6,785 nucleotides of DNA from Mariprofundaceae bacterium (GTDB lineage Bacteria > Pseudomonadota > Zetaproteobacteria > Mariprofundales > Mariprofundaceae), in contig JAUZQS010000007.1 of NCBI GenBank assembly GCA_030950875.1, forward strand, positions 1 through 6,785, read 5' to 3'. A model generated the notes under the pieces. The model had not been told where the DNA came from, did not search any database, and saw nothing but the letters and a program-made list of their open reading frames with translations. Each line of letters begins with the position of its first letter. Positions within the stretch are counted from its first letter, which is position 1. The position numbers and the translations under genes were made by a program. Below, one piece after another: positions 6,533 through 6,785 of this stretch.

Positions 6533-6540
6533 GAATTTTC
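6533..6540 (+). repeat. Right 8-bp target site duplication (GAATTTTC)
   Basis: This is the second copy of GAATTTTC, directly after the MITE. Joined to the pyrK frame it reads GAA TTT TC and continues with T TGA at 6541-6544, giving the ancestral Glu-Phe-Ser-stop end of pyrK. Confidence 0.8.
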
Positions 6541-6564
6541 TTGATTGGCGTTTAACCTGTATTA

Positions 6565-6612
6565 CTCAATATGGGAATAACTTACGCCTTAATTCTCAAT
6601 AGTGAGAATAAA
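6565..6612. promoter_or_regulatory. Two operator-like sites in tandem
   Basis: CTCAATATGGGAATAA (6565-6580) and CTCAATAGTGAGAATAA (6595-6611) are near-identical, starting 30 nt apart (about three helical turns). The second is part of an exact inverted repeat, ATTCTCA (6592-6598) and TGAGAAT (6603-6609) with a 4-nt spacer. The layout suits a dimeric repressor or activator acting on the gene after the window. I cannot name the regulator. Confidence 0.4.
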
Positions 6613-6697
6613 CAATAGTTTTACTTCATGCAGATTTAGCCTTCAACTACATGTTTTATAAGTGATTATTACTCACTTTCTATCTCATCTACGATAA

Positions 6698-6744
6698 GTT
6701 GCGGCTTGGCGTAATGCTTGCACTACTGGAAGTTATCCCGCAAC
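6698..6744 (+). other. Possible leader stem-loop before the next gene
   Basis: GTTGCGG (6698-6704) pairs perfectly with CCGCAAC (6738-6744) around a 33-nt loop. Positioned about 40 nt before the final Shine-Dalgarno, it might be a 5' leader structure, but a 7-bp stem can arise by chance. No known riboswitch was recognised. The rest of 6541-6785 holds no gene that I can support. Confidence 0.25.
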
Positions 6745-6777
6745 AACGGCGGATTATAAAATAAACATATAATTTCT

Positions 6778-6782
6778 AGGAG
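6778..6782 (+). promoter_or_regulatory. Shine-Dalgarno of a gene starting just beyond the window
   Basis: AGGAG lies three bases from the window end after an A+T-rich stretch that includes TATAAT at 6768-6773. The start codon would be a few bases outside. The gene's identity cannot be seen; a pyrD partner for PyrK is one candidate. Confidence 0.5.
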
Positions 6783-6785
6783 TGA

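Noticed and set aside
6592..6609. Fur box
   Set aside because: The half-sites resemble Fur elements, but their order is ATTCTCA-N4-TGAGAAT rather than the usual TGAGAAT-N-ATTCTCA arrangement, so a Fur assignment is not supported.

Overview
The window looks like an accessory (defence-type) segment abutting a core pyrimidine-biosynthesis operon, all on the + strand. The host is probably a proteobacterium. That is an inference from the protein styles, the moderate base composition and the dRS3-like and IS66-like small repeats; the species cannot be fixed from the sequence. A long class I PyrC next to PyrK implies a respiratory, PyrK-dependent (class 1B) dihydroorotate dehydrogenase.

Bases 1-3056 hold the 3' part of a large type ISP-like restriction-modification gene (methyltransferase plus specificity region; the nuclease and helicase lie upstream of the window). 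It overlaps by 4 bp an Abi_2 (AbiD/AbiF-like) gene whose protein carries Rx4H motifs of the HEPN RNase type. The ISP gene carries two unrelated palindromic repeats inside its coding region, both read in frame as extra residues.

Bases 3057-3284 are a 228-bp gap with a GC-rich stem-loop, a small ORF with its own Shine-Dalgarno that overlaps the next start codon (GTGA), and a hairpin just before that start. Next come a class II Fic AMP-transferase-type gene (3285-4256), pyrC (dihydroorotase, starting only 4 nt after fic) and pyrK (8-bp overlap with pyrC). The spacing suggests small ORF-fic-pyrC-pyrK are co-transcribed, so a Fic gene is embedded in the front of a pyrimidine operon.

Bases 6412-6532 are a 121-bp palindromic MITE with GTAA ends and a perfect 8-bp target duplication (GAATTTTC), the hallmarks of IS66-family transposition. 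It landed on the last codons of pyrK. Its first bases supply a new stop codon, and the reconstructed empty site encodes exactly the same C-terminus (Glu-Phe-Ser-stop). The remaining 245 bp (6541-6785) hold tandem operator-like sites, a possible stem-loop and a strong Shine-Dalgarno at the window edge for a gene just outside it.

The strongest second-look items are the protein-neutral MITE insertion in pyrK, the two in-frame repeat insertions in the ISP enzyme, the ISP-Abi_2 overlap, and the fic-pyrC coupling.
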